Both the position numbers and the translations under genes were made by a program. From Spirochaetales bacterium (GTDB lineage: Bacteria > Spirochaetota > Leptospiria > Leptospirales > Leptonemataceae): DNA of 64,000 nucleotides. Under the pieces are notes generated by a model. It made no database searches, was not told the DNA's origin, and worked only from the letters and a program-made list of their open reading frames with translations. This document shows positions 44,340-53,015 of this stretch, piece after piece. Positions within the stretch are counted from its first letter, which is position 1. Every line of letters begins with the position of its first letter. Where the stretch lies: positions 62,001-126,000 of the forward strand of contig JACKOY010000005.1 in NCBI GenBank assembly GCA_024233935.1, written 5' to 3'.

Positions 44340-45388
44340 ACGGCGGCGCAAACGGTGGCCTTTCCTGCCCGGTGCCACCCAACGAACGAGAGCGCATCCT
44401 GCTCGGTCATGGTGGCGGCGGAAGACTCATGCACAATCTGCTGCGTGACACGGTGTTTGCAAAAATTCCGAATTGCGATCCAAAGACCATGCACGATGGC
44501 GCGATCCTCCGGTCCGAAGGCCAGCGCCTGGCTTTCACGACCGACTCCTACGTGGTGAAGCCGCTTTTCTTTGCGGGTGGAAGCATCGGCAGCCTGGCCG
44601 TGTATGGCACCGTAAATGACCTGGCCATGTGCGGCGCCCGACCGCTGGCCTTGAGTTGCGCACTTATAATAGAAGAAGGACTGGAACTTTCAATACTCGA
44701 ACGCGTGCTCAGTGACATGGCCCTGGCCGCGGACAAAGCGGGCGTTGCAATTCGCACGGGAGACACCAAAGTGGTGGAACGCGGCAAGGCGGACGGTCTT
44801 TATATCAACACGGCCGGAATTGGCGCGCTCGATTTTTCCGAAAGTAACATTGGGCCCGGCCAAATCCAGGCCGGCGATGTAGTTCTTCTGAGTGGCGATG
44901 TGGGACGACATGGCGTCGCCGTGCTTGCGGCCCGCGAAGGTCTGGAGTTTGGATCCACCATCGAAAGCGACAACGCACCGCTCTGGGAACCCGTGCGCGC
45001 ACTGCTTGAGGCCGGCATCGAAATTCACTGCCTGCGGGACCTTACGCGGGGGGGACTCGCCCAAACCGCCATCGAACTTTGCGAACAATCCGGCCTTTTC
45101 TTTCAACTGGACGAATCGGAAATTTTTGTTTTGCCCGAGGTGACCGCGGCCTGCGAAATCCTGGGCCTGGACCCGCTCTATCTGGCCAACGAAGGTCGTT
45201 TTGTAGTGGTGCTTCCGGAGAAGTTCGCAGCGCGGGCGCTCGAAGTGCTGACACAGTACGATGCGGCCTATGCCAGGCGTATCGGATTTGTCGGCCGACA
45301 GCCAGGACCGGTACGATTGCGCAGTCGCATCGGCACCGAACGCATTCTGGATATGCAAAGTGGCGAACAACTGCCCCGAATCTGTTAG
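44336..45388 (+). CDS. hypE: Carbamoyl dehydratase HypE
   Basis: A 350-residue PurM-like ATPase that dehydrates the thiocarboxamide made by HypF to thiocyanate. The family N-terminus ILLGHGGGGRLMHNLL, the ATP-binding region TDSYVVKPLFFAGGSIG and IRTGDTKVVERG are present, and the protein ends in PRIC, whose terminal Cys is the carrier residue. Last gene of the maturation block. No hypB (Ni GTPase) follows; the next gene is a lipoprotein after 49 bases. Confidence 0.96.
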   Translation: MNGGANGGLSCPVPPNERERILLGHGGGGRLMHNLLRDTVFAKIPNCDPKTMHDGAILRSEGQRLAFTTDSYVVKPLFFAGGSIGSLAVYGTVNDLAMCGARPLALSCALIIEEGLELSILERVLSDMALAADKAGVAIRTGDTKVVERGKADGLYINTAGIGALDFSESNIGPGQIQAGDVVLLSGDVGRHGVAVLAAREGLEFGSTIESDNAPLWEPVRALLEAGIEIHCLRDLTRGGLAQTAIELCEQSGLFFQLDESEIFVLPEVTAACEILGLDPLYLANEGRFVVVLPEKFAARALEVLTQYDAAYARRIGFVGRQPGPVRLRSRIGTERILDMQSGEQLPRIC

Positions 45389-45437
45389 TACTGCGCTCTG
45401 CTTGACGGCCCGGTTCGCGTGTGGGTGGCTGGCAGTC

Positions 45438-45851
45438 ATGAAAACAAGACTACAGACTTTGATTTTTCGTTTTCTCTGTGTTGCACTGGCGGCCGCGGCA
45501 GCTTTGACGCTATCGTTCTGCTCGGGAGACGATTCCCCGGAAGCCGGCGACGTGAGCGAACTTGAAGACGCGCCGCGCCAGATCTGCGAAAAGATGGTCG
45601 GATGCATGGAAGAGTGGAGCGCCGATCTGCCCGAACAGCAGCGGGAGATGATGCGCAACATGTTTACCGGTGACGCCTGCACCCAACGTTTCACCGGAAT
45701 CATTCCAGGCACCACCGGTTCTGACCCGAACGCGACTCCGCCGAGTCCCGAGGAAATTGCGCGGGCTGTGTCCTGCGTGAACCGCATGATGGCGGCCACC
45801 TGCGACGAGCTAAAAGAGAATCCCAACTTTCCGGAGTGCCAGCCACAATAG
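45438..45851 (+). CDS. Small Cys-containing lipoprotein, Leptospira-like
   Basis: A 137-residue protein with a lipoprotein signal peptide (RFLCVALAAAAALTLSFC) and four conserved-looking Cys in the mature part (ICEKMVGCMEEW, DACTQRF, VSCVNRMMAATCDEL, PECQPQ). This layout recalls the Leptospira lipoproteins of the TIGR04454 type, from memory and not verified. The start is ATG 45438. Function is unknown; it is probably at the periplasmic face or on the cell surface. A GC-rich hairpin follows 10 bases after the stop. Confidence 0.7.
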   Translation: MKTRLQTLIFRFLCVALAAAAALTLSFCSGDDSPEAGDVSELEDAPRQICEKMVGCMEEWSADLPEQQREMMRNMFTGDACTQRFTGIIPGTTGSDPNATPPSPEEIARAVSCVNRMMAATCDELKENPNFPECQPQ

Positions 45852-45861
45852 GCGGCTTTTA

Positions 45862-45882
45862 CCCCGGGACGGTGTCCCGGGG
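45862..45882. terminator. Hairpin between convergent genes, probable bidirectional terminator
   Basis: A perfect nine-base stem CCCCGGGAC / GTCCCGGGG with loop GGT lies between the stops of two convergent lipoprotein genes (45851 and 45893). No T-run of the intrinsic-terminator type follows on either strand, so termination may depend on Rho or be partial. Confidence 0.55.
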
Positions 45883-45892
45883 ATGTTCCGTG

Positions 45893-46582
45893 CTACTGTT
45901 GCACACAAAGCACGTGGGCGGTTTGATCGCAGGTCAGGCTGGGCAAACCGCTCGAGAAGGTAACATCAATTGAGTTCTCGTCTAGAGCAGAAAGGTCGCC
46001 CCGACGCCCGCTAAGTCCACCGCTGGTCGTGTTCCAGGAAACGGTCGAAAAACAACGGTTCGCCGCATTCCCCCAGGTGGCCCCGACCAGACCGGTCCAG
46101 AAGTACCCCACGTTTGTGCTCAGCGAGACATCCAGCGGAAAGGTCAAGAGCGCGGAAGCATCCGTAGTATCAATGCGCGCGTTGTCTGCATATCTATAAT
46201 AACTGGTGCTGGCCTGCAAAGCCCAATCCACTGCCGGAGATGCGGTGCGGTTGTTTCCATCTATCATGAAGGCCTTGTAGCTCCCGCTCAGTCCCGCGGG
46301 ACGATTGGAGGCGCAGTACTGATCGGCGATAAAGACGCCGTTGCCGTTTCCGCTGGTCACAGTGGCAAAATCTCCGTCGTGCGCCGGCGCAACAAAGATG
46401 CACTTACCCAACGACTCGCACAAAGAGCTGGAACCACCGGACGGATTTAAGATCTGATTGATAAGCGCGTAGCCGGCCGTGCTGGAAGGATCCAGGTCGG
46501 TACGTTCGGCTTCCAGACAGGAAGCCAGAGCCAGAAGCAGGACCGACCCCGCTATCGTTCGGATGTTTTTCTTGTAAGTCAA
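45893..46582 (-). CDS. DUF1554-type lipoprotein (Leptospira family)
   Basis: A 229-residue lipoprotein (signal TIAGSVLLLALASC). The mature part is a C-type-lectin-like module as in Leptospira DUF1554 proteins: CIFVAPAHDGDFATVTSGNG (with the first Cys), ADQYCASNRPAGLSGSYKAF, FWTGLVGATWGNAANRC and the ending HVLCVQQ. Four Cys could form two disulfides. The ATG overlaps the stop of the gene upstream (46579), so both are co-translated. It is the best lineage marker in this window. The role is unknown; surface exposure and binding are inferred from the fold. Confidence 0.85.
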   Translation of the reverse strand: MTYKKNIRTIAGSVLLLALASCLEAERTDLDPSSTAGYALINQILNPSGGSSSLCESLGKCIFVAPAHDGDFATVTSGNGNGVFIADQYCASNRPAGLSGSYKAFMIDGNNRTASPAVDWALQASTSYYRYADNARIDTTDASALLTFPLDVSLSTNVGYFWTGLVGATWGNAANRCFSTVSWNTTSGGLSGRRGDLSALDENSIDVTFSSGLPSLTCDQTAHVLCVQQ

Positions 46583-47424
46583 AACTGCAAGCTCCAGGTG
46601 ACGGCCAGGCGTTGGCCGAAGCGCGACGAGGCAGGTCGGGCGATGGCGCTGTCCGGGTGTTCCGGTCGCAGCTCCAGGTTCCAGGATTGTTCCCCCTCCG
46701 GTGTAACCAGGCCGGCGTTTACCCAGTCTACACCGGAATAATAAGCGTGCGCAAGCTGAAAAGCATACACCAGCGCCAGGGCTCCCGCGCTGACGGCAAA
46801 GCGTGAAGCCTCGCGCGAATAGCTATCGAAGGCGGCGTTGTTGGCCGAGAGACTGTACAGCAAAAGCCCTGTTCCCCCACTCTGACCAACCGCGGCCACA
46901 ACCAGAAAGGCATTTGTGGATTCCTGTTCGTAGGCCGCTTTTGCATCGGCGACCGCTCCATACTCAACGGCTGCCAGAATGGCCGCGCTCCAGAAAAGAG
47001 CACCATAGACGATCCCGGTGGTACTTTGCCCGGCATGCACGTGGCCCCAGCCGGGAAAAACTGCCGAGCGCCAGACCAGATCGAAGGGGCTGCGCAGGCC
47101 GCTTTCTTCACTTCCGGGCTCGTCCGGTGGCAGCTCCGGCTCGGTAGTCGGCTCAACGATGGTCTGCTCGGGATTCCAATCCACGTCGCTCCTGCGCAGG
47201 GAACGAATCTGTCCGCGCGTGAAAGATGCGACCGTGCCGTCCTGATGCACCACAAATATGGCGCCCCCACCTACGAAGGTGCGCACGTTCTCAATGGTCT
47301 CGCCGCTATGCAGGATGATCGTATCGGCCGAAAGACCGCCGGGCAGCGCCAGGCAAGCAGTGACCAGCAAAAAAAGCGCTGTTCTGGAAAGGTCGCTCAC
47401 TACATCGGAAAAAGTAAATCGCAC
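46579..47424 (-). CDS. Envelope protein with signal peptide, DUF5683-like
   Basis: About 281 residues. A signal peptide (ALFLLVTACLALPGGLSA) is followed by a small beta domain of LSm-like pattern (TIILHSGETIENVRTFVGGG, IFVVHQDGTVASFTRGQIRS), a Pro/Glu-rich linker, then hydrophobic helices with VFPGWGHVHAGQSTTG, the Pro-Gly-x-Gly motif of DUF5683-type membrane proteins. The start is GTG 47424; GTG 47400 is possible, and a TTGACA at 47432-47437 could be a -35 box that would favour the later start. It overlaps the DUF1554 gene. Function unknown. Confidence 0.65.
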   Translation of the reverse strand: MRFTFSDVVSDLSRTALFLLVTACLALPGGLSADTIILHSGETIENVRTFVGGGAIFVVHQDGTVASFTRGQIRSLRRSDVDWNPEQTIVEPTTEPELPPDEPGSEESGLRSPFDLVWRSAVFPGWGHVHAGQSTTGIVYGALFWSAAILAAVEYGAVADAKAAYEQESTNAFLVVAAVGQSGGTGLLLYSLSANNAAFDSYSREASRFAVSAGALALVYAFQLAHAYYSGVDWVNAGLVTPEGEQSWNLELRPEHPDSAIARPASSRFGQRLAVTWSLQF

Positions 47425-47460
47425 CTGGTAATTGTCAAGACGTTGTGCGAATCCTATTGT

Positions 47461-48027
47461 TTACGATGTCCCGAACGTATGTTCCAGAAGCACCCGTAAC
47501 CCGATGCCGATCAAAAGCGAACCGCCTACCAGGCCGGCGTAGCGCTCGAAGCGCGGGCCCAGACGTTTGCCCGCGTACAGCCCCAGCAGCGAAACACAAA
47601 ATGCCACCAGGCCAATCAAGATGACGGGCAATACGATCTGTAAGCGCAGAAAGGAAAAACTCAGGCCGACCGCGAGCGCGTCAATGCTGGTGGCCCAGGC
47701 CAGGGTCAGTAGTATCACCAGTTCCTGTGTATTCCGCCGTTTACTCGCCTCCGGTCGCCACACACTTTCGAAGATCATTTTGCCGCCCACAAAAGTCAGC
47801 AGCACAAAAGCAATCCAGTGATCGAAGGCCTGAATGTAAGGCCGCATCCCGAGCCCGGCAAACCACCCGATGGTCGGCATCAGGGCGTGCATGAAACCGA
47901 AAGTGATGCCGACAAGCAGCGCGTGCCGCATGCGCAGCTCGCGCAAAGAAACGCCTTCGGCCAGCGACACGGCGAAACAATCCATTGTAAGACCCAGGGC
48001 AATCAAAAGCAGGGTCCAGAAGTCCAC
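47461..48027 (-). CDS. mntP: Putative manganese efflux pump MntP
   Basis: A 188-residue inner-membrane protein with six helices in two repeats, each with an Asp motif: LGLTMDCFAVSLAEGV and LAWATSIDALAVGLSF. These match MntP (DUF204), which exports Mn2+. The start is GTG 48027 in TGGACTTCTGG context. Many mntP genes carry a yybP-ykoY manganese riboswitch; only 79 bases separate this start from the next gene and I see no such fold. Confidence 0.9.
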   Translation of the reverse strand: MDFWTLLLIALGLTMDCFAVSLAEGVSLRELRMRHALLVGITFGFMHALMPTIGWFAGLGMRPYIQAFDHWIAFVLLTFVGGKMIFESVWRPEASKRRNTQELVILLTLAWATSIDALAVGLSFSFLRLQIVLPVILIGLVAFCVSLLGLYAGKRLGPRFERYAGLVGGSLLIGIGLRVLLEHTFGTS

Positions 48028-48106
48028 GGTCGATGGAAACGACGCGGCCCGATCGCTGTCCAGCCGCTTTCGTCATGACTCAAGATCAAACTGCGCCCGG
48101 GCCCTT

Positions 48107-48955
48107 CTATTGCCCGGCCAGAAATCTCTTCAACTCCCGGGCCAGTTCCTCCGGCGCGTCCTCCTGCAAGAAGTGACCGCAATCTTCGAGGGCTGTGACT
48201 TCCGCCTGGGGCAGGTCAGACTGCAACCTGCTTGCGGTTCTGGCAATATCGGGCAAAATGCGATCGCGCTTTCCGTAGACAATACAAACGGGCATCTGAA
48301 GCGCCTTCAGTCGCTGCGCGATCAGAAAGAAACCTTTGGGGCTCAACTCGCTACCGGCTTTGATCAAAGCCTCCCGGGCATCGCCTGTCACAAACGGTGC
48401 AAGCACGGCCTCATACATCTCGGGTGTGCGCCGCTCAGAACGTAGAACACCAATCTGCATGGCAAAACGCAAGCCCGCCGGGCTCACGGTCCAGGTTCGT
48501 ACAAAGGGCAACTTCAACATCAACACAAAGGCTTTTACGGCCCAACTCATTTCCGGATAGACCAGAGTGTTGAGAATTGCCAGCCGCGAAATGCGGTTCG
48601 CATTGTTCACGGCCCAGTACAGACCCACCGGGCCGCCCAGGTCGTGCACAACAAGCGCCGTACGCTCGATGCCCAGATTCTCAAGAAAGCCCTCGATCAT
48701 GCGCGCGTAAAACCGAAAGCTGTACGATCGGTCGAGCGGTTTGTCGGAAAATCCGAAGCCCGGAAGGTCCAGAGCAAGTACGCGCCGCCGACTCGAAATT
48801 TCCGGAACAACATGGCGCCACAAAAGCGATGAAGTCGGCCAACCGTGCAGCAAAAGAACCGGCTCCCCCTGCCCGCTTTCCCGATAATGCAGGCGCACTC
48901 CATCTACAACCGTATATGATCCCACAGAAAACTCTGAGTCCGCCGTCGCATTCAT
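48107..48955 (-). CDS. Alpha/beta hydrolase with Asp nucleophile (haloalkane dehalogenase/epoxide hydrolase type)
   Basis: A 282-residue soluble hydrolase. The oxyanion motif LLLHGWPTSS and the nucleophile elbow VVHDLGGPVG (Asp instead of Ser) put it with haloalkane dehalogenases, fluoroacetate dehalogenases and epoxide hydrolases; the usual Trp after the nucleophile Asp is Leu here. The late acid and His are in KRDRILPD and LEDCGHFLQED. The start is ATG 48955 with GAGGGG upstream; the longer frame to 49099 would enter the MarR operator region. It is divergent from the MarR gene and probably under its control. Confidence 0.85.
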   Translation of the reverse strand: MNATADSEFSVGSYTVVDGVRLHYRESGQGEPVLLLHGWPTSSLLWRHVVPEISSRRRVLALDLPGFGFSDKPLDRSYSFRFYARMIEGFLENLGIERTALVVHDLGGPVGLYWAVNNANRISRLAILNTLVYPEMSWAVKAFVLMLKLPFVRTWTVSPAGLRFAMQIGVLRSERRTPEMYEAVLAPFVTGDAREALIKAGSELSPKGFFLIAQRLKALQMPVCIVYGKRDRILPDIARTASRLQSDLPQAEVTALEDCGHFLQEDAPEELARELKRFLAGQ

Positions 48956-49256
48956 GTTTACCCCTCGCAGCCGGTCGGTCCCAAATCCCGTTTTTGTCTG
49001 CGCGACCGGCCCGCCTGCCCTTGATCTTTCGGATTTTGCGGGGGCCGCGTCAATTCTTCTTGCGTTGCAAGACCCGCCTGCTGGAATAAAGTTTCCCACT
49101 TATGACAGTGCCTTTGTCATCATGGCAATTTACTTGTCATAATGACATTTTGTTGCGATACATACTGTTCTGCATTGTGCGGCATGGTGCAGCATGACAC
49201 CTGTTTTGCCGCGCCCGTACCGCCGTCAGGGCCGCCGGTCGCCAGAAGAGCAAACC
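48956..49256. promoter_or_regulatory. Divergent regulatory region with two palindromic MarR-type operator sites
   Basis: The 301-base gap between the hydrolase and marR holds two inverted repeats of the same half-site: ATGACA-N7-TGTCAT at 49102-49120 and TGTCAT-A-ATGACA at 49135-49147. MarR proteins bind such palindromes and often repress themselves and a divergent gene. A possible promoter TTGTCA (49134-49139) and GATACA (49157-49162) with 17-base spacing toward marR overlaps the second site, which fits repression. Nothing else is recognised in the gap. Confidence 0.65.
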
Positions 49257-49763
49257 ATGATCGAAACCAGAATATCGAGATTCAAACCAGTTCAGGTGCG
49301 GACGCAGCGCGGCGAAAACCGCGGGCGTGAACTCATGGCGCTTGTTGACGAAGTCATGCGTCTCGGGCAAACTCTACGCCAGATGGATGAATGGTTACAC
49401 GGCGAAGGCCCGGTCGGCGAGGCCGGCCGCGCCGTGCTCTATTTGCTTTTCAGCGACGGCAGGGCCACGGTCCCGGCAATCGCCCGCGTTCGCGGGCTGA
49501 CCCGCCAGCGGGTGCAGCAGGTGATCAATGAACTGCTGGAAAAAGACCTGGTGATTCGAAGCGAAAATCCCGCCAGCAAGAAGAGTCCCCTCTTCAGCAT
49601 CAGCCCGCCCGGACAGAAACTGATGCTTGCCATTGTGCGCAAGGAACGCCGCCTGTATCGCGGCCTGGCCCGAGAACCGGGAGAACGCCGCATTTCGAGC
49701 GCTACCCGAACTCTTAAAGAACTCCGCCTTGAATTCGAGCAACGCCTGCGGGTGCGCCGCTGA
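49257..49763 (+). CDS. MarR-family transcriptional regulator
   Basis: A 168-residue winged helix-turn-helix protein: ATVPAIARVRGLTRQRVQQV (helix-turn-helix), INELLEKDLVIRSENPASKK (wing) and a C-terminal dimerisation helix (IVRKERRLYRGLARE). A 45-residue Arg-rich N-terminal part precedes it. The start is ATG 49257 with AGAAGAG upstream; the frame is also open to 49194. The ligand is unknown. Likely target genes are its own and the divergent Asp-nucleophile hydrolase, via the palindromes at 49102-49147. Confidence 0.85.
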   Translation: MIETRISRFKPVQVRTQRGENRGRELMALVDEVMRLGQTLRQMDEWLHGEGPVGEAGRAVLYLLFSDGRATVPAIARVRGLTRQRVQQVINELLEKDLVIRSENPASKKSPLFSISPPGQKLMLAIVRKERRLYRGLAREPGERRISSATRTLKELRLEFEQRLRVRR

Positions 49764-49827
49764 GCGGGTTGGAAAGGACCGCCCGCGCCATCGAACGATA
49801 GCGTTTCCGCCCTGGCCCAGCGTACGT

Positions 49828-50748
49828 TCAGATCTGCACGGGGGACCCGATCGCGAGCGAGGCGTCGTTACGCCACATGATCACGGCGGCGACATTGTAA
49901 AGGGTCTGCGTCGCAAACATCACCAAAAGGGTCGGCACAAAAAGCAACAGCAGCTTCGGATCGCGCAGCATGCCGAGCACGGACTCCAGGCTATTGCCGG
50001 TGTCGGGAAAAATTGGCCCGCCGTACTCCAGAAGCATCTGCAGCGGAATGCCCATCGCATAGTTAGCGCCCGTACCGCAACTGTAAATGATGGCATACAT
50101 CACGAATGCGTTCGTAAGCAATGTGACCGAAGCCCGGTTGAATGCCCGTCCCAGCGCCCCAAAACCCAGACCTTCGAGCGCGACGATGGCCGTCAGGAAG
50201 CTGAAGATCAAACCCAGAATGAATCCGGGAATCAGACAAAAAACCAGGCCGATGGTTTGCATGAGGGCCGCTGGAATCCAGACCAGGCAATAGATCGGCA
50301 ACCGCGTGAGGGCTCGCTGCAGGGCCTCGTCGACCGTACCCGCGCCGCTCTGAATCTGGTCGGTCCGCAAAGTCACGAAGAGCGAGTAGTAGGCAATCAA
50401 GAGAGCGCCGCCCAGGACAACCGCGGCCAACACGGGAGCCAGATCCAGGGCCAGGTCACGCAGAAGGTCCATCGGGGGGTCCGATTGGTCGGCGAGCTCG
50501 GAAAAAGGGATCGTTTCCAACAAATCCAACGCATGCGTGAACGCAAAAGCGTAAGCACCGAGCAGCGCGGCCCCGAGGACAACCCCAACGATCAAGAACT
50601 CCGCCCAGCCCCGACCGGCAATGCGAAACGTCAGGGCCAGAATCTCCCCGATGCCGATGACACGTCCGGTCGGCACCTGCAAACTGGCCTCGGGCCCGCC
50701 CGGCGCCGGCCCGGAAGTGGTTTCGTACGGATTGCGGAGGTCGGCCAT
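49828..50748 (-). CDS. Multi-pass membrane protein, unknown
   Basis: A 306-residue protein with a polar N-terminus followed by about six hydrophobic segments (VLAAVVLGGALLIAYYSLF, ALMQTIGLVFCLIPGFILG among them). The pattern, with a ...FCLIPGFILGLIFSF... Pro-kinked helix, recalls the membrane domain seen in glycerophosphodiester phosphodiesterases and DUF7544-like proteins, but I cannot name a family with confidence. The start is ATG 50748. It lies 44 bases downstream of the sensor-ATPase gene and may share its transcript. Confidence 0.6.
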   Translation of the reverse strand: MADLRNPYETTSGPAPGGPEASLQVPTGRVIGIGEILALTFRIAGRGWAEFLIVGVVLGAALLGAYAFAFTHALDLLETIPFSELADQSDPPMDLLRDLALDLAPVLAAVVLGGALLIAYYSLFVTLRTDQIQSGAGTVDEALQRALTRLPIYCLVWIPAALMQTIGLVFCLIPGFILGLIFSFLTAIVALEGLGFGALGRAFNRASVTLLTNAFVMYAIIYSCGTGANYAMGIPLQMLLEYGGPIFPDTGNSLESVLGMLRDPKLLLLFVPTLLVMFATQTLYNVAAVIMWRNDASLAIGSPVQI

Positions 50749-50792
50749 GCGCGAAGTGCACGTCGCCGGACCCGGAGGCACAACCGCTTTTT

Positions 50793-52952
50793 TCAGGCAA
50801 AACGTTTGATGAGCCGGACTTCGTTGCCCTGTTCGTTGTAGCTCACTTCGTCAAAATAGAGTCGCGTCATCTGAATACCGCGTCCATGCAGAAGCGGCTC
50901 GTCGTCGCCCGGCTCCTCGTCCGCCAGGGAGCGGGAGCGGTGATCGAAGCCCGAACCCTGGTCGCGGACTAAAAACTCCGCCCGCTCCTCATTCATGAAA
51001 AACTCGACGTAGACCGTGCGCGGAGCGAAGCGCGGATCCCTCTGGCGTTCCAGAATCAGACGATGCAGGGCGCCGCTGCGCGTGGCTTCGGTCTTCTCGT
51101 CAAAGGAGATGCTGAGGTTGCCGTGTTCAATCGCATTGATCAAGATCTCCCGCAAACCCAGACGCAACTCCTGCATCTTTTCGGCGTCCAGATAACGCAG
51201 CAGGCGGGATGTCAATCGCTGATTCAACATCTCGGAGAGCGTCAGGTTGTTCGTAATTTCGAACCGCTGGGCCTCTTCTTTGCAGTAGCGCAGCAGAACG
51301 TCCTCGGTCCGCGCCGCCAGACTCCCGAATATTTCGTCGCCATTGTGCTGGCGAACCCGCTGTAGCCGGACCAGAAGCTCCACCGGCTCTCCCAGGTTGT
51401 TCTGAAAATCGCACGCAAACTCCGTGCGCCCGCCAGATCTATGAATTTCCTGGATGCGTTCTTCCAGCATTTGTTGCCAGAAGAGGTTGTTGCTCTGCGG
51501 GGGTACGTGCACCAGGTCCGTCAGCCGTCGCCCCACCAACCGGGCCGGGATATAACCCAGCTGAGCATGCACGGCGCGGCTGATCGTGAGGATCTGCCCG
51601 GATTCGTTCAGCGAGAAAACAGCATCGTGAGCGTCCTCGATCAGGTGGCGATAGCGGGCTTCGCTGTCGGCCAACTCCCGGGCCAGCTGTTCCGCCCGAC
51701 CAAAAGCCCCCGCAAAACGACGCGAAAGCAACACCGCCTGGGAAAAGATGAATACAAACAGACCCAGCGGCGCGATGTAGGCGGTCTGCAGGTAATGCCG
51801 GCTATACAGAATATCCTGCACGATGGTCACAAAAAGGATCAGCCAGCAAAACAAAAACAGGCGCGATCCCGAACGCCGTCGCACAATCGCCAATCCGCAA
51901 ACAAAAGTCAGATAAAGACCGCAAAGAACGGTCAGAATCTCGATCGGCTGCACAACATAGGTAAAAGTGGGTGCAGGCAGAATCAAAACCAGAACAGAAA
52001 CCAGACCGGCTACGATCCAGAGCGCTGTTTCGATGGCCGTATACAATTCCCGCGGGAAAATGCGCCGCACATAGGCGACAAAAACCGGGATCGCCAGAAA
52101 CCAGGTAATGTACTCGAGAGTCAAAACCGCGCCCCAGGGCAAATCTTCGAACCAATTGTGAAACTGGCGCTCACCCGTGGTCAGAGTACGCAGGCCAATC
52201 AAAAGGCAGAACAGGCCGAAAAACAGCGGCGAGTGATCGCTGCGTCGCAAACCAAAAAGGACCAGATGATAGACACCCATGATAAAGAGCGCGCCGAACA
52301 TCAAGAATTCAAAGATCAAATTGCCTTCGACGAAGGCCTGGACGGTCGCCGCGGTCCCAAAAACCAGGGGCCGCGGGAAGCCACCGTTACGATGGCTGTA
52401 ATTGGCAACGTGAACCAGAAGCACGACCTCGGACGAGGCCGGTGTAAACTCGACCCAACCCGGGCGACGCCGCGCGCTGTATTCGTGGACCGTGGGACCG
52501 ACAACGCCCTGAGTGTAGAGCGGGCGTCCATCGACGAAGAGTCTCATCGCGCTGTCAAAGTGCAGGATGCGCAGGGCCAGAAGGCGCCCCACGGCTTCGG
52601 GCGGCAAAAGCAAACGCAAACGATAGCTCGCAAAGCCAATGCCGTCGATCGGGGAGCCCTGCACAACTGTGCCGTTCCAGGCTCCGGGCACGCTTACGAA
52701 CTGGCCGGCGGTAGCAGGCGAAGGCGCTGCTCCGCCAGCGGTCGGGGGGCGCTCGACAGTGGCGCCCGGTTCGAGCAGTTCTTTCCAGAAGAATTCCCAG
52801 GAGCCGCTCAGTCGTATCAACGCGCCGTCGGAAAATCCATCGCGCAGATCCAGCACCCCGGACTGCGCGGTCCGCGCCTCAGGAGCGGCGCAAGAAAATA
52901 GAAATAGCAGTGCAATCAGAAACGCGGTTCGAAAGCGATGGCAGGCAGGCAT
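50793..52952 (-). CDS. 7TMR-DISM sensor with PAS and anti-sigma-type HATPase domain
   Basis: A 719-residue receptor-like protein. A lipoprotein signal (FRTAFLIALLFLFSC) is followed by an extracytoplasmic jelly-roll (7TMR-DISM extracellular type, to about residue 200), seven helices (about 205-405), a PAS domain (EARYRHLIEDAHDAVFSLNE) and a C-terminal ATPase of the RsbW/SpoIIAB class: N-box EILINAIEHGN, G1 VRDQGSGFD and G2 HGRGIQMTR. There is no His phosphorylation helix, so it is not a classic histidine kinase; it would phosphorylate or bind a STAS partner. Start ATG 52952. Confidence 0.85.
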   Translation of the reverse strand: MPACHRFRTAFLIALLFLFSCAAPEARTAQSGVLDLRDGFSDGALIRLSGSWEFFWKELLEPGATVERPPTAGGAAPSPATAGQFVSVPGAWNGTVVQGSPIDGIGFASYRLRLLLPPEAVGRLLALRILHFDSAMRLFVDGRPLYTQGVVGPTVHEYSARRRPGWVEFTPASSEVVLLVHVANYSHRNGGFPRPLVFGTAATVQAFVEGNLIFEFLMFGALFIMGVYHLVLFGLRRSDHSPLFFGLFCLLIGLRTLTTGERQFHNWFEDLPWGAVLTLEYITWFLAIPVFVAYVRRIFPRELYTAIETALWIVAGLVSVLVLILPAPTFTYVVQPIEILTVLCGLYLTFVCGLAIVRRRSGSRLFLFCWLILFVTIVQDILYSRHYLQTAYIAPLGLFVFIFSQAVLLSRRFAGAFGRAEQLARELADSEARYRHLIEDAHDAVFSLNESGQILTISRAVHAQLGYIPARLVGRRLTDLVHVPPQSNNLFWQQMLEERIQEIHRSGGRTEFACDFQNNLGEPVELLVRLQRVRQHNGDEIFGSLAARTEDVLLRYCKEEAQRFEITNNLTLSEMLNQRLTSRLLRYLDAEKMQELRLGLREILINAIEHGNLSISFDEKTEATRSGALHRLILERQRDPRFAPRTVYVEFFMNEERAEFLVRDQGSGFDHRSRSLADEEPGDDEPLLHGRGIQMTRLYFDEVSYNEQGNEVRLIKRFA

Positions 52953-53015
52953 GATTGCAGTGTGAAGAGCGAATCTTGTACTGACACAGGAGCGCCATCG
53001 TTCAAGCAATATTCG

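Noticed and set aside
48028..48106. Manganese riboswitch (yybP-ykoY) before mntP
   Set aside because: The gap is only 79 bases and lacks the paired loops of that element.
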